Shown: positions 1 to 12,669 of the stretch, piece by piece | Position numbering within the stretch: position 1 is the first letter of the stretch | Layout of the letters: each line of letters opens with the position of its first letter | NCBI GenBank assembly: GCA_030407005.1 | Contig: JAUDYN010000003.1 | Location: forward strand, 3,410,001 to 3,474,000 | DNA length: 64,000 bases | Source of the DNA: Desarmillaria ectypa | Lineage: Eukaryota > Basidiomycota > Agaricomycetes > Agaricales > Physalacriaceae | Direction: 5' to 3' | Notes under the pieces: generated by a model | Seen by the model: the letters and a program-made list of their open reading frames with translations, nothing else | What the model was told of the DNA's origin: nothing | Database searches by the model: none | Program-made: the position numbers and the translations under genes

Positions 1-63
1 ATCGAAGGGAGAGAGAAGGGAGGAGTGACTCCTAGTACAATGAGTTTGGCGAATTCATTCCTT

Positions 64-1500
64 TCAAGTTTCGGTTGAAGAATTGCTAAGTATCCACCAA
101 TAGAGGAGCCTGGAGACCATCATCGTGAGTATGGGATCTATATGACTATCAGCGAAAATTAATAATGAAACACAGTTGAGTGCGTTTACCATTGAGGATG
201 TTATGCTCCAGGACGCCACACCCAAAGGATTGCCAAGGATAAACACAGGTGTCTCCTCTCCCTGCACTTCCAGATCCATTGCCTCCACAGGCCGAGAGCC
301 AGTCGATACTTCAAATGCACTAGATAAAATCCTGTGGTATGGTATTTCTTTGACTCCACTCTGAGTTGCAGACAAGTACATCTCTATCAGCCTCGTAATA
401 AGTCGTGGTCTGGACACCAGTAAGCCGAGAAAATTCGATAGTAGCACATCAGTGACTCACCAAGGAATAACCGCATCTTGATTCTCACAAGAAGCCTAGG
501 ATGCATCACTTTCAGATGACGGAGAATGTACTCTTCCAAATCATCACTCTGGAGACACCGGGTATTAGATGCATAGCTTAACAACCCTGATCCCGGGGGA
601 CAGTGCATCGATATTCAGCATGCTCACGGAAATTTACGATGCCGCACACACAATCGCCCTCGGATACAGAGAGAAATCCATCATCTTGAGCATTCGCGTA
701 AAGATTGAACATTTTGGTAGAGCCAAGGGTCACGAGTGGCGATGTGCACTTCGTCAAAGGTGATGTATATACTCGATGAGTCGTTGGTGCCATACACGAC
801 CTTCTTGATAGAGCCACAAAACTTATCCAAGGAATACCAGGCAGCACAGTAGAGCGTTTTGTCATCAAACAATTGCCTACTTTTGCGATGTGGACGAAGA
901 GATCCTCTGAGTTCGCGAGGCTTGGTGGACAAGCTTGGAGTAGCAAGAGACGGCGGTGGGCATCGAAAGGGGCCAGATTGTGTGATAAAACTAGGTCCAG
1001 AAAGGAGGCAAGAACGCACATCTTCGCATAGATGAGGACGCGGAATGCTCTCCGTGCTGCCTGACCCTCATTCGTACTGTTCGAAGTCGTGTTAACGGTC
1101 TCCACTACCCACTGGACATCGCCTGACCCCGTTGCCCAAGTCGCTTTCTCCTTGGAACAACTAAAATAGACCAAAAAAAACTTTACAACCGCTTCAAACA
1201 GCAGTCTGGTCTTGCCATATCCGGGTAAATCGATGACCGTCCTAGATATCATCAGAACGAGGGGGAGGGAAGGAGGAAAGAGGACTATGTTGCAAAGGAA
1301 ACTTGCAGTTCTTCCTCGTTGGATTGAAATACCTCTTCCCAGCTGGTAACGGCTTCATTGGGGTTACCAAGGCCTGTAAGGATGAGGTGGACCCTGTCCG
1401 CGTCCGGATGATGGATATTGGCATGATATCCTTTTCCGTTGTGCTCTGACAAAAATAGGTAATCCAGGCGTCCTGTTGCATAGTCCTGCAGGACATCAGT
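64..1500 (-). CDS. P-loop family hypothetical protein, multi-exon
   Basis: Spliced reading frames on the minus strand fit one gene. The 5' exon (about 1500-1290) encodes a segment with ATGRLDY and HNGKGYHANIH. The next exon (about 1252-1100) carries a Walker A-like motif in VIDLPGYGKTRLLFEAV, so nucleotide binding is likely. The 3' exons include EVSTGSRPVEAMDLE and end at a stop near 64. Many agaricomycete hypothetical proteins share the GxGKTRLLFE arrangement; their function is not known to me. A fragment of a paralogue lies at 55.69-56.03 kb. Exact exon borders and the start codon were not resolved. No Walker B could be assigned. Confidence 0.5.
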
Positions 1501-1821
1501 TGTATCATGACACTGAGGCCTGGTAGTAAAGAATCCTAGGGCTCAAAGATCCTGGCTTATCCGCAGACTGACGTGCAATTTATAGTAGGTATCGCTAGGT
1601 TAAAAAAATGGCGACGCTTGGGCGTATAAAGCTGTCACGTATCTAGGAAAACTCGGAAGTTCGAAACCGTGTAGAGACTGGGTAACAGAGGATTTCTGAA
1701 CTACCAAATTCAGACTTGATCAAGTCGGAATAACCCGGCCAAAAAGTGCAACGCGACATGTCACGTTTGTGACACCTCGCGTTCTTCTTGTCCGCCTCTT
1801 GTCCTCTTGGTCCTAACAAAA

Positions 1822-4401
1822 ATGTCGACATTGCCGACGGAAAAAAATCCCGAAATCAACTTCTCTCCACGTCCAGTGCACAAAAAAATTAAGATAGTCT
1901 CTTCGAATGGCCATGAAGTGGTGTACAGACAGATCTCGACGCGTCGCGTCGTCAATCTTAAGCGGCGAGCAAAGCTATCGATGCTTCCTACTTTGCCATT
2001 GGATATTCTGTTTGAGGTATGTTATTCGCCTTTCCTCGTTGTGACATGTTCACACCGGGTATTCAGATATTTGGACATCTTCATCCATTGGATTTGCTCC
2101 ATCTGACCCGGACGACGAAGCAATTTCGGCGTGTCCGTGCGTAATTCCTCATATTTTCCACCACTTCTTCCTGATGACTATTTGCAGTCACCCACAAATC
2201 ATCAACGACTGTTTGGAAATCTTCGCTGGCCAATGTTACCGGATTGCCACCGTGCCCGGAGGACATGTCCCACCCTGCCTGGGCCAGCCTAGTCTTTGAC
2301 CACTTTTGTCATGTACGTCTTCTTCAAAATCCGTCCATGCTTCCACTGAACATGCAACACAGAAATGTTTCGCGGCGAATATTCGCAACGTCGATTGGTA
2401 CCTACGTGTTCGGTTATGCTCAAAGTGCGCTAAAACTTGGTAACGTCACCGCTCTTCTTCCGTTTATGGTATCCTCATGGTTCCATTGTCTCTTAGTCTA
2501 TTGTCCGAATCTGGGTTTGATGAGAGTAACAAGAGCGACAAGATCATCCTTCGTTCTATCCCATTCCATAGCTGGCCTGGTCGCCATCGTAGGTGGTATT
2601 ATTTCTGTGCGAACAACTTGGTGCTGATAAGCATCGCTAGCAAAAGAAAAATTCTGCTTCGTCAAAGAAAAGGACACATTTGTGAAGGCGTTCAACGCTT
2701 GTCAAGGGAAGGATGTGAGGAAGGAATTTTTGGGGAAGAGAAAAGCGGGCGTAAAGGCTCGCAAAGACGTAAGCACGCGCCCTCCTGATCCTTCCCATTA
2801 CTGACAAAAAACACAATCAAGCATGCGAAAAAATGTGCAGAATGGGCCGATTCCGTGAGCGAAAGCCGTACCAAAGAGCTCGATGACATTCGAAAGCAGA
2901 GGAGCAAAGCGTGAGTGGGACAAGATTCGAGTCCGACAATTTTTATTGACATTTTGCCAGTATCGAGACTAGACTGACGTCTCTGGGGCACGGCGAAGAG
3001 ATTGCATATCTCAAGGATCTCGAAAAAACCGGTTCATGGTCTGAAAGGAGAGCACTAACTCTCTTCTCCGATCAATTCGAGGTGAAGCAGCCCAAACCTC
3101 TCACCGACAAAAGTAAGCCTACCTCATCCTTTTTCCCAAAAAGACACCGACAATCCTTTTCCTTCTTCCAGACTGGAACTCCATCGAAGGCACTATGTTG
3201 GAGTACATGCGAGACGTCAAAACCCATCGCCTCAAAAAAGAAAGAACCGAACTGCTCAGCGCGCGCCGATCCCTCATTGCAGCTGAATGGCGCTCATGTC
3301 AGTCCCCACCTAACGAGTTCCAGCCAGGCCTGCTGGACGTATGGCTATGGAAGGAAATGAAATACTTCATCGACCTCCCGTCGTGTATCATCGTGACACC
3401 AGAAATGGTCAGAAGTGCTATGATGTCCCGGCTTCCCGGCTTCATCATTTCGTGGCGCGATGAAAAGCTACTCGAGCTGTGGTGTATGCTGGATTATCAG
3501 GTCCGTGGGGGAAATATGAATGATCTGCAACTAGCGACATGCGTATTTGTGTGTACAGATCGACGGGGGCTGCACCGCGATATAGGGTACGATACAACTG
3601 GGTGCAGTATGTGGTTCCCCGAGTATTTGCACCATCCTTGCAATACGAGGTGCACGGTCTTTGATGAGAGCGACGAGAGTAGGATTGGGAAGGGGGTGTG
3701 CGACCATAAAGAGCTCGGGCTAACGCACGATTCGGAGACACGTATGATGCGCAGACGGGAATGGTCGACGGACTCGTTGGTGTTCGACTTCAAGGCGTCG
3801 CGTGTGGTACAGAAGATCCTTGATACGTGCAACTTAAACCCCAAGACTACGGTGGAGCAGCTGGACAAAGTCGACCCACGTGTGGTCTGTCTCAAGTGCA
3901 GTTTTGGTGCCAAGTGTGATGGGGAGAGGATATTTCCTGTCCTTACTTGGAGGACTGCGGTGGGTCACCAACATGGGTCATTGGAAGAGAACCTGATCTT
4001 TTTTTTGGTTATAGGTCCACCATTGCATGAGGAAACACTGGGGAGACTTGGGGGTTACATGGCAAAGGATTTCCGACGAGGAGGCCGCGGTAGCGAGAGA
4101 ACTGGAGAAGAAGGAACCACAAAGGCGAGGCATACAGCAACAGGCTAGGAAAGTTTGGCGCTGCTCAACGTGCACGGGAACGTCGCTGGACAGTGGCCGC
4201 TTGACTTTGGTGGATATCAAGACACATCTAGCCAACGAGTGAGTGTCCTGATGTAATGAGTTCGAACGTCGATTCAAATTTTTGTCTAGACACGACGCGG
4301 ATACTCCGGTAGAAGGCATCGACTACTTCCGCGCGCTTGACTTATCCCCAGAGCAACCTTTAATTGCGCGAATGGTTCCCAAGGTTGTAACTTCAGAGTA
4401 A
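1822..4401 (+). CDS. F-box protein with CxxC motif (copy 1)
   Basis: The first exon starts at ATG 1822 with a basic region and then LPTLPLDILFE. After an intron the F-box continues as IFGHLHPLDLLHLTRTTK. Later exons give SSTTVWKSSLANVTGLPP and a CSKC motif in WYLRVRLCSKCAK. A long exon (about 3170-3960) follows, with a PKPLTDK segment at its border and VDPRVVCLKCSFGAKC near its end. The last coding block ends with VPKVVTSE and TAA at 4399-4401. This layout is typical of agaricomycete F-box proteins, which would recruit substrates to an SCF ubiquitin ligase; the substrate is unknown. Two relatives lie at 12.7-15.0 and 23.7-26.2 kb. It has at least six introns and looks intact. Confidence 0.75.
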
Positions 4402-4572
4402 GATGGCGTATTCGGGTTCCCTGTCTTTATGAACGTGAATATTAATACCATGATTGGACCTGTATATGATACGTGATTATGATAAATATACTTATGTTTA
4501 AAAAACGTGGACGGCAACGCGAAACGAGTGGTGAGGAGAGCCCGAGTAAGATTAGAAACCGAGACAAATAGG

Positions 4573-5860
4573 TTAAACGTCAGCACCAGGCTTTGTATCT
4601 ACGATAGCGTAATCAGCCTCAGGAAAGGTATAAGGATACTTCCAGCACATACCTTCTTTGGGAGAAGGCGACACTGTATCCTCAGGCGAAGGCTCACGTT
4701 TTAGCATTTTCGACTGCAGCCGGGCGTGGAGCTCTAGATCCTTTTGGCGCGTACGATCGATGTCAGCTCGAAGTTTTGCCTTCATTCATTCGTGAGTCTC
4801 TGCTTAGATCCTACAGAAAGCAGACAGCCAGCGTATCCATTTCAGCGACAGATAGTAATCTGTGTACCTCTTCAAAGCGTCAAGCTCGCGAAAGAAGTCC
4901 CACGGGTCGTCGATCTGCTTAATTGATTCCAGATCATCCAATACCTCGATGACTAGCATAGTGTCTGGAGGGAAGGCGCCGAATAAACTGAGACCACAGA
5001 TCGGGTCGTCCGAAAAGTCTTTGACGTCGTCATCACTCAAATGCGTGTGCATACAAGACACAGTACAAGACCTTCTTGATGAGTCCGCAAAAGAGTTTGT
5101 ATACCTTCGAAAACCAGCTTGCTGCGGTTCGTAGAGGTCCCTCAACTACGCTTGCAGAACGAGAGTGATCGTCATACTCAGAAGGAAGTGGCAAAGTAAC
5201 GACAGAAGCTTCAAGCTCGTCCGGATGGTCGCCAGTAGCACCGTCATCCACAGATAGCGGGTGGTGTTCTTCTTGAAGAGCCTGCTTGCGTTCATCATCC
5301 TCCCAGCAGTAGTCTTCAAGAAGACCGTCTTCCGTTTCCAACTGATACTTGGGTTCTGGCTATGGGTCCCCAATGGTAAAGTCATTTCGAATGCGACATC
5401 TTGTTGTAGCTTGTGTTGGGTGAAATCAGTCCGACCAGGGGAGAGGCACAGTAGGATTGAGCGGCGCGCTGGACAACAGATTGGACGTATTTGGCAAGAC
5501 CGCTACGGCCATGTTTGGTAGGATAAAGCGATCAGGCTGACCAGGAGAAAGACCTTTGGAGAGCAAGGTCATGGCAACCTGTATGTACCCGACACAAGGA
5601 ACCGGGAGACAGAAGCTAGAGAAGAGGAGGGGTCAGCGAAATGGATGTGTCGATGATGCTGTGAACGCACGTAGGTGACACAGGCGACATATGTCTTGGT
5701 CTCCAAAGCTTCGCCAGCTTTTACCACCTCGAATCCTTCAAAGATTCGAGAGAAGTGACAGGGTTGAGCTTGAAGGCAATGTATTCCCCAAAGTGAGGGA
5801 TCACGACGGCGAAAGAGAAAAGTGAGGTGGATATTTGTACTGCGAGCTTCGAACTCGAAA
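4573..5860 (-). pseudogene. GEY/DPW-FF family member, frameshifted
   Basis: Minus-strand segments in order are HFGEYIAFKLNPVTSLES, EVVKAGEALETKTYVACVT, IEVLDDLESIKQIDDPWDFF, RELDALKR and DRTRQKDLELHARLQSKML, ending at 4573. They match, block for block, the intact relative at 41.96-43.09 kb. Between the first two blocks (about 5728-5740) one base is missing, so the frame shifts exactly where the relative reads DPEVIRA. The C-terminal half, including a charged probable coiled coil, remains open. It is either a recent pseudogene or a sequencing error. No known domain was recognised and no function is proposed. Confidence 0.6.
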
Positions 5861-6189
5861 TTCAAGTCACAAGATATGAATGTCGCTGAGTTTCTGCTTT
5901 GTTCTTGAAATAAAGGCCCGGCACGCGAATAAAACAAGGATAACGCGGTTAAGCCCATTCGGCAACTGCCGACCCCAGCACCACATTGAACAAACAATCT
6001 CGATCGTGAATTGTCACTTGGAGCAGAGGGCGACACCCGGCCCTGGTTATTTCTCATGGGGACCTTTGACGGACACGACAAAATTAATCTTCCTCATATA
6101 TATACCAAGACTTCGCGATCACTGTCTGTACTAATACCACCAAGGACAGGGAAGATAAGTTCACCATCGGAACGTCTCCGAATTGGCGC

Positions 6190-6645
6190 ATGTCCCCACC
6201 AAAGAAGACCCAATGGGTTGTCGTGATACCGATGTCACCGCAGAGCGGAAAGCTTCCACTTGAGCGATGGATGTGCTTCGGCGACCAAAACATATCGTAT
6301 ACGATAGAGCCATCTGAATTCGCTAAGTTCACCAGTTACAGCAGAGGAAAGCTGAAAGAGTTCACGGGAAGGATTATGAGCGACCACAACCATCTTACAA
6401 AGGTCGCTAAAGATATCCAGAAGCTCAAGCTTGAGGTCGGTGTTTATCGTGCTACCTGGGCGGGCTCATCTCAGCAAACACCGCTGTTGGCTCATACCAC
6501 CATAACTTCGGAGCTCGTTTTTCTCCGTCCTTTCTTATTCCCTTGTCCCCCGAATAATGAAAGGCATGCAGTATTTCAAAATTCCAGACACGAACTAGGT
6601 CTTTTAATCTATCTGCTGTCCGTCTTATTCTTTTCGTTCTGTTAA
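6190..6645 (+). CDS. Hypothetical KKTQ-type protein (copy 1)
   Basis: This is an open frame of 151 codons from ATG 6190. The first 90 residues are polar and contain MSPPKKTQ, LERWMCFGDQNISYTIEP and a Lys-rich stretch (VAKDIQKLKLEVG). The tail is hydrophobic and probably reads into non-coding DNA or an intron. The arrangement KKTQ, then ERW/DRW, then a short spacer, then YTIEP/FTVKP recurs at 10.26-10.33 kb, so the two are probably paralogues. No known domain was recognised. Its 3' neighbour, the MFS transporter, runs convergently and ends at 6723. The 3' boundary is uncertain. Confidence 0.4.
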   Translation: MSPPKKTQWVVVIPMSPQSGKLPLERWMCFGDQNISYTIEPSEFAKFTSYSRGKLKEFTGRIMSDHNHLTKVAKDIQKLKLEVGVYRATWAGSSQQTPLLAHTTITSELVFLRPFLFPCPPNNERHAVFQNSRHELGLLIYLLSVLFFSFC

Positions 6646-6722
6646 CCTCTCTCATAGATCGTAACTCTTCATATACGCTGGCGGATCCTGTCTGGCACAT
6701 AGGCGGTCCTAGGGTTTACCTA

Positions 6723-9157
6723 TTAAAGAATATATCTGAAATCTCGATTCTGCTTGTCTGTCAAATCTAAAAACTCCTGTGGGACCGTCAGAAAACGCTG
6801 CGCGAAACGTACATAGAAAACAACCAGACAGACCTTGTCGACGCGAGCCCTCTCGATAACACCGTCCTCTTTCAACCGCTCAATATACACGTCTTCATAG
6901 ACGGTATCAACGGGCTCGGTGTCCCTGCGTCGATTTTCAGCCGATAGCAGACACCGAATCGTGAGCAGAGTCAGAATACGAAAAACGACGCAGACTCCAA
7001 TGATTGTCCAGGGTACGTGATTGCTGGTTCGACATGCTCATTAGTATAAAGAGAAAAACTTGTAGGAACACGCACCGGGGCTTGTACTTTTTTCTCCACA
7101 TTAAAGGACCTACCGCATTACCGATACAATAAGCGGATAGCATGATCGTATTGACGGTTATTCTCTTCGTGTGTCCCGCCGTAGTAATCGACAGCCAAGA
7201 AAGGGAAAGAACTGCAACAGTGTCAAGACCGGTAGTGAGCAGAGAATTCAGGCATACCGAAAGCGGTGACCCCGAGACCTACATTATCGGTAAGCGGTAC
7301 TATAGAGTCGAAGAGGTGGAAGCGTCTCACCAGCAAAGAACAACGTCACTAACAAACCAACCTTCTCGTCCCAGCTCAAAAAGAGCATCAAGAACACGGC
7401 AGCAAGATTCGGTATCAGGTATGCCACACCGACCCACGCATGGCTGTTTGGTATCCGCGCTGCTATGGCCGTGCCACTCCAAACCGCCAAGACTGCTACA
7501 ACACCAGGAACACAGCCCAGGAGAGTGGTGTTAAGGTTGGAGAAACCAAACGACAAGATAATTATCTGTCGCTGATTAGCGAGCGAATTCGGAATGTTGG
7601 CTAACAAGGAGAAGAGAGCGAATAGCCATGTTTTGATGTCAGTTAGGGCTTCTATCATCCTAGGGTTGGCGCTTGAGCAGAAGTAGAACAAGGGTAAGAT
7701 ACGAATTTTACGTACTGTTCTTTATTGAAATGTTTGTTCTCGACACCTGTTTGGTTTTCCTGTTTTGAAAAGAGGGTTACTATAACCGTGAGAAGTTAGC
7801 AATATCGAATGACCTTTATTCGCTGAACTGCAGAGGAGCGTTCTTCCGGGGTAAGGAACCACGCATTCGTAGGAGAATCTGGAAACAGGAACCTGGATAA
7901 AAATCAGCCGCCTGTAGAGTACAAGGAGAAAAAGGGGTACCAGAAAACGACCGCGGTTACCATGGTCAGCATGCCCAAAATTATCATGAGCCTATGGACC
8001 AATTATTGGATCATAAGAATAGATCGATACGAAAAGGCTTCGCACCATTGCCAGGGTGTCAATGAATTAGTTTTCATATGCAAGGTCCCGAAGCTAATGA
8101 ATCCGGAGATTACTTGTGCTAACACCGATTGGTTAACTCAAGTGCGTAGAAAAGAACGAATGCTTACCAGTACCGTCCATCAAGACTACCTAAGAAGTGA
8201 ACAAATATGCAAGATAGACAATGTACACCCTTACACCAGTACCCGACTCTCAAAGTCTGCTCCGTTCGTGTGTAGAACATGGACGTGACAATCATAAATC
8301 CAGTTGTGATGCAACCTTCAGACATACCCAGGATCATTCGGACAACGAAGAGGCCGGCGAAATTTTTGCATGCTGCGTGCGTACATAACGCTATGGCCCA
8401 AACCGAAATATTGAAGCTGCGAGGAATGATGTCACCAAGTTGAGCAACTAGTTTAGAAAACAACATACCTCAACCATTTCCCAACGGGCAGGCGTTGCAG
8501 ACACAGATTCTGCGGGAACTCGAAGATGAGATAGCCGAGATAGAAGATGGTACCAAGCCTGAGGCTTCACTAAGCGGATGCAATGGATCACAAATTGGAT
8601 GCAAAACCAGTTATATCTTCATCGAAGATTTAAGAAAATATTGGGGTATTATGCGAGACTCACTGGTCGGCGTTTAGATGTGCATCTTCACTAAACGCGA
8701 GGCCTCATATAGAACACAATCGATACAGATCACGGGCTTACAGGAGACCTAGAACGGCGGCGTTTCCCAATGTGGCTTTATCCATGTATTGGATTCTAGG
8801 CAACGACGGTCGGTGGTGAACACGACCACGACGCAATAGCCACCGCCACTCACGCATACAACACTAGTTAGGATACTGTCATTATAACTACGGGCCTTAC
8901 TGTAAAGATGAGACTCACAGCACATTAGTGGAACGATATGACGGTCTATTTTCCTCCTGTTATGCTCTAACGTGAGACACCGTCAGAGAGGGAATGAACG
9001 TGATATACCTGATTCTTGTCGCCTCAGAACGGCTCAAGTGCCCAGTTTTACCTATCACGAGCACCGCCCCAGTATCTACTTGATTGACAGAGACCTCTTT
9101 GAGATGAGGATTATTCTTTTCCTCCGTCGAAATTTTTATATCGCTTGCCGACGCCAT
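6723..9157 (-). CDS. MFS transporter, Dal5/allantoate permease type
   Basis: The start is ATG 9157 (MASASDIKIS), giving a polar cytosolic N-terminus. Later exons read RKIDRHIVPLMC, YMDKATLGNAAVLG, LGYLIFEFPQN, RMILGMSEGC, FLFPDSPTNAWFLTPEER, NQTGVENKHFNKEQ, SWLSITTAGHTKR and SAYCIGNAVGPLMW. It ends EFLDLTDKQNRDFRYIL with the stop at 6723-6725. The order and motifs are those of the anion:cation symporter branch of the major facilitator superfamily, to which allantoate, nicotinate and pantothenate permeases belong. A plasma-membrane carrier of an organic anion is likely; the substrate cannot be read from sequence. All segments expected of a 12-helix carrier are present across many short introns, and no frame damage was seen. 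Confidence 0.82.
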
Positions 9158-9356
9158 CAGGGAAAGGGATAAAGGATAAGAACTTAAGGCAGAGCAGCAG
9201 TCCATCATATACGTGTTAATGTTTGGCGAGAAGGCGTCCAATCGGCAGCCTCCCATTTAAAATTTAGCGAGAGAACCATTCAAGTGAATTAAGAAGACAG
9301 TCGCGATTTCTGTCAGAATATACAAGAAAGTCCGAGCAATCTATTCGACCATCTAT

Positions 9357-9947
9357 TCAACTCGGCTCAACTTCGGATGACTCAGCTTCGGGATGACTCC
9401 GAAGTCAAATTAAATCTCGGCTTTGGCTCGGCTCGGCTCGGCTTCAAGCCGTTGACTTTTGCCATTCCCAAATAGGAAAGTACGAGGTGAAAGCCTCAAT
9501 AATAAATGGTACATATGCGAAAATGGTCTCCAATGTTTTGTGTAAACGTAAATATATGTCATAGCGACCTTTTCGTAAGGCTACTTGTCATATACAGACG
9601 ACAAAAACTGAAGTCTAGCCTGGGAAAATGCGTGGCAAAAGTGCGGCCATTTAGGGTGTCGTTTTCCTACGTTACCCAATAAAGACTTTCTCATCTGCTG
9701 CTGGTCAGTAATCCAACAGAAAGGGAGGGTCCCCTACTTAGTCGCTGCCTCTCCGAAGCAGATTTAGTATCAGTTCAGATCGACCTTCCAAAATTGGACG
9801 GAATCATTGACTTCGGCCATCATAAGTTGAGACGGAGCCGAGTCAAGCTATTCTGGGCCTGAGTCGTTGCCATGACTCGGCTCAGTACATTTCGGCTCCG
9901 CTCGACGGCTCGGCGACTTCGAGCCGTTCGAGCGGAGCCGTGGCAAC
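9357..9947. repeat. GAGCCG/CGGCTC-rich repeat block with hairpin
   Basis: Two stretches (about 9357-9460 and 9800-9947) are built from repeated CGGCTCGG, GACTCGG and GAGCCG words in both orientations. The second ends in a near-perfect inverted repeat at 9893-9940: arms of 20 and 21 bases with one bulge and a 7-base loop. It is enclosed by GTTGCCA at 9867 and TGGCAAC ending at 9947. The DNA between is AT-richer and non-coding. This could be a small non-autonomous mobile element or a decayed simple repeat. The rest of 9160-10050 holds no gene I can support. Confidence 0.5.
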
Positions 9948-10082
9948 ATTAAGCGACAGTAACGCAAGCTAACTGGGCATGGGTACGGTAAGAATGGTAG
10001 CCCTCTTGAACACTGCTACAAATATGTGAAGAAGTGAAATTTTGTCGTCTTGATTTTCCATGCTGGAGTACCACTACCATCA

Positions 10083-10671
10083 ATGTTCTACCATGTCCCC
10101 CCAAACCAATGCTCAGCGTGGCTAGTCATGACGAGTCTATGTTCCCTGAAATATGCTGATAATTCGCCATCGCCATCGCCATTGGACTCCTCCGGGACGG
10201 AGACGGAGACGAATTCCATGCCTGCATGGTCCCGACCTCTGAACCCCAAGAAGACTCAGGTAATTCCCCCAGATCGCTGGATACACTTCCGACCACCGAA
10301 CGTCCCCTTCACAGTGAAACCCAAGAAGCATGAATTTTTGTCACTTTATCGTCACGTTTCGGACATGAATCGTCTATCATTGGTGGACAGCCAGGGTCGC
10401 CACTCCTGTGCTCGTCGCGGTCGGGATACGAGACTTCAGGTGTACATCCTCGAGAACCGGCAGGGACGACATCCTTAAGAGTAATGGTATCCGCAGTGGA
10501 GTCGTCACGGACGACGGAAGGTCTCCTGCCGCGTTCAGAAAGGTATTCTGGAAGGTGATGCAGTTCGTAGGTTCCTCCATTTTCCGTGCTAGTAGGGATT
10601 TCGAGAGTTTAGCGACGAGGTGGAATGGTACAATCGCTGAGATCAACAGTTTCCTCATCCGCTGGGACTAG
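10083..10671 (+). CDS. Hypothetical KKTQ-type protein (copy 2)
   Basis: One frame from ATG 10083 reads through a Ser/Pro/Thr-rich stretch (PSPSPLDSSGTETET) into PKKTQVIPPDRWIHF and NVPFTVKPKKHEF, then runs to a stop at 10478. A second frame (10408-10671) contains GVVTDDGRSPAAFRKVFW and ends SFLIRWD. The two are probably exons of one gene. The KKTQ/DRW/FTVKP order matches the hypothetical gene at 6.19 kb. No known domain was seen. An A-run follows the stop (10672-10681). Confidence 0.4.
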
Positions 10672-10689
10672 AAAAAAAAAAGTTTAATT

Positions 10690-12010
10690 CTCACCGGGTA
10701 ATTGATGAAGAATCAAGAACTGACGATGTCTGGGTCACTCGACAACAGGCTTGACGGCTACAGAGAAGTGAGGTAGAGGAGATAAATGACCAACAACTGA
10801 GACGGCAAAATATTTTTGCAAACTTATACAGCCGATATCGGACTGGCAGGCCATGAAAAACTAGCTGGTCCTTATCCCTGTAGGTGGCTTGCTTACGGTT
10901 TTCCTGTCTTCTGCTGGTCTAGTCGATAAAGAGTGGGTTCAATGACTCTGCTTCGATGTATACTATCAATGCCGGGCAGGCGACGGTGACTAGTCGTATT
11001 TTAATACGGTGGGAAAGCGATGGGCCAATTGGCCTTTTCAAGCAACTTGATAGATCAGCGCGAGCAATTGAGTTGTTCCAAATGAAAAACATGAGTTCGG
11101 CCCAGGCCTGCCAAGGTCATGGGTGAGCCTCGGAAGATCTACTGAACTCCTTCATGTCATATCGTTCAGGCCAAGTTTGATTAGGGAAAAGGCGTCGGCA
11201 TGTATGATACGTAAACGGAAACGCAGCAAAGGTGCGCTGCTCAGCTCACACGCCTGGACCTCGGAACCGGGGTCCATCATGACCAAACTGATAAGCGATG
11301 AAGATGGAGCACCACACAAAATTTGAATGACCTACGGGCTGATCCATACCGCGAGGCGAGAGGGACAGAGGCACAACTGCTCGTACTGAGAAGCGACGGA
11401 GAAAAAATACATCAACAAGCCTTTTGCAAAGTAAGACTGTCAGGGTTAAACGTTCACTGGTCACTGTTTACGCGACGGGCGACATTACACAACGGAAACG
11501 ACAGGCATAGAGAAATATGACCTGATTTCTCCAACCTGTCCATGCCAAAAGGTCATTAGAGAACGGGGTTCCGGTGGGCAAATGACTTACCATCCGGCTG
11601 GTCCAGATTAAAGACAGCGGTTCAATAGAGAGATAAAGTGAGTGTCGGTGACATTTAATGTCAACTAGGATGTGCCCTGGTACCGTCCCAAAATTCTGAG
11701 GGGATATATGAACTTTTTGAACAATCATGCCGCTCTTCGAGTACTTATGAACGAGACAAGCCAGCCGATTCATAGGGACAATCATGGAATGACCATTCAT
11801 TCTGTCGCATTCGACGTGCTGACTGCCCATCTGCAAGAGTAACTTCATTGTGAATGGAGAAGGAGCAAACCTCTTACTCAATACAGCACTGGAAGCTGGG
11901 ATATAATGTACTAGAAGGAGCGATTGCTCAAGCGCCCAAGCCGATATTTAAAATGAGTCGAAGCGAACGGAGCTACACAAAGTTCAGAAGCCAGGTAATA
12001 GTTACGGAGA
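10690..12010. other. Gene-poor spacer
   Basis: No conserved gene is recognisable here. The longest frame is a minus-strand one of 137 codons (11468-11881), with unremarkable composition and no family I know. I leave it uncalled. Confidence 0.4.
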
Positions 12011-12050
12011 GAGTAATATTCATGTGGCTGTGCTTCTGCTTTCTTCTTCC

Positions 12051-12574
12051 GCTATGTCGCAGACTGGTGTCGACTTTGCGACTGCTGTCAAGCAAGAGGC
12101 TGCCTATCTTCGTCTCGTACATCCAACACCAGATGATATTCCCTCCTGTTTCAGATTAATGGAACTCGCAATGGGCTGTCATGGTACGATGCTGTATCGA
12201 CGCCTGTTGACGAGCCAAGCTGAAGCGTAGCAGGTATTCGTTCCCAGGTGAAATCTTGGTACCGACACGGCGAGTCCTCACGGTGCGCACACAAACACGA
12301 CGACTTCAAGTTCTGCCTGAGCATGAAATGGATGGAGAGCGACCAGCGGTACGAAGCATGGATTAATAGGCGGGCGGAATGGTGGGCGAGGAGAAGGCTA
12401 GATAAGAGCAGTGAGGATGTATGGACCATGCGAACGTTCGTTTATTTCTCTATTTCTCTATTGTACACATTCTCACTAGCACTATCCAGGGAGCCTCGAA
12501 CGTCATTCCCCCGACCTGTCACGGATGAGGAGATACGACAAGTCTTAGAAAACACGGAAGAAACACTCATGTAA
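12051..12574 (+). CDS. Emi1-like DUF3128 protein
   Basis: The first exon (ATG 12051, MSQTGVDFATAV) ends MELAMGCHG. After an intron at 12184-12233 it reads SQVKSWYRHGESSRC and DDFKFCLSMKWM, followed by EAWINRRAEWWARRRL and SSEDVWTMR. A second intron leads to EPRTSFPRPVTDEEIRQVL and TAA at 12572-12574. The spacing of conserved cysteines and the (Y/W)R(Y/H)GE and DDFKFC motifs define DUF3128, the family of yeast EMI1 (early meiotic induction protein 1), whose members are small Cys-rich proteins. The length is normal for the family. Both introns keep frame. Confidence 0.8.
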
Positions 12575-12669
12575 TCGACTAGACTTCTGCATTTGTTCGC
12601 TCGAATTCCTCTGCCCTTAAGTTGCGCGAAAGCTTGGCTCCTGCTTCTATGACTCTGTCTTTGTGACAA

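Noticed and set aside
11468..11881. Minus-strand frame of 137 codons
   Set aside because: No recognisable motif, no splice partners and no paralogue in the window; the length is compatible with chance.
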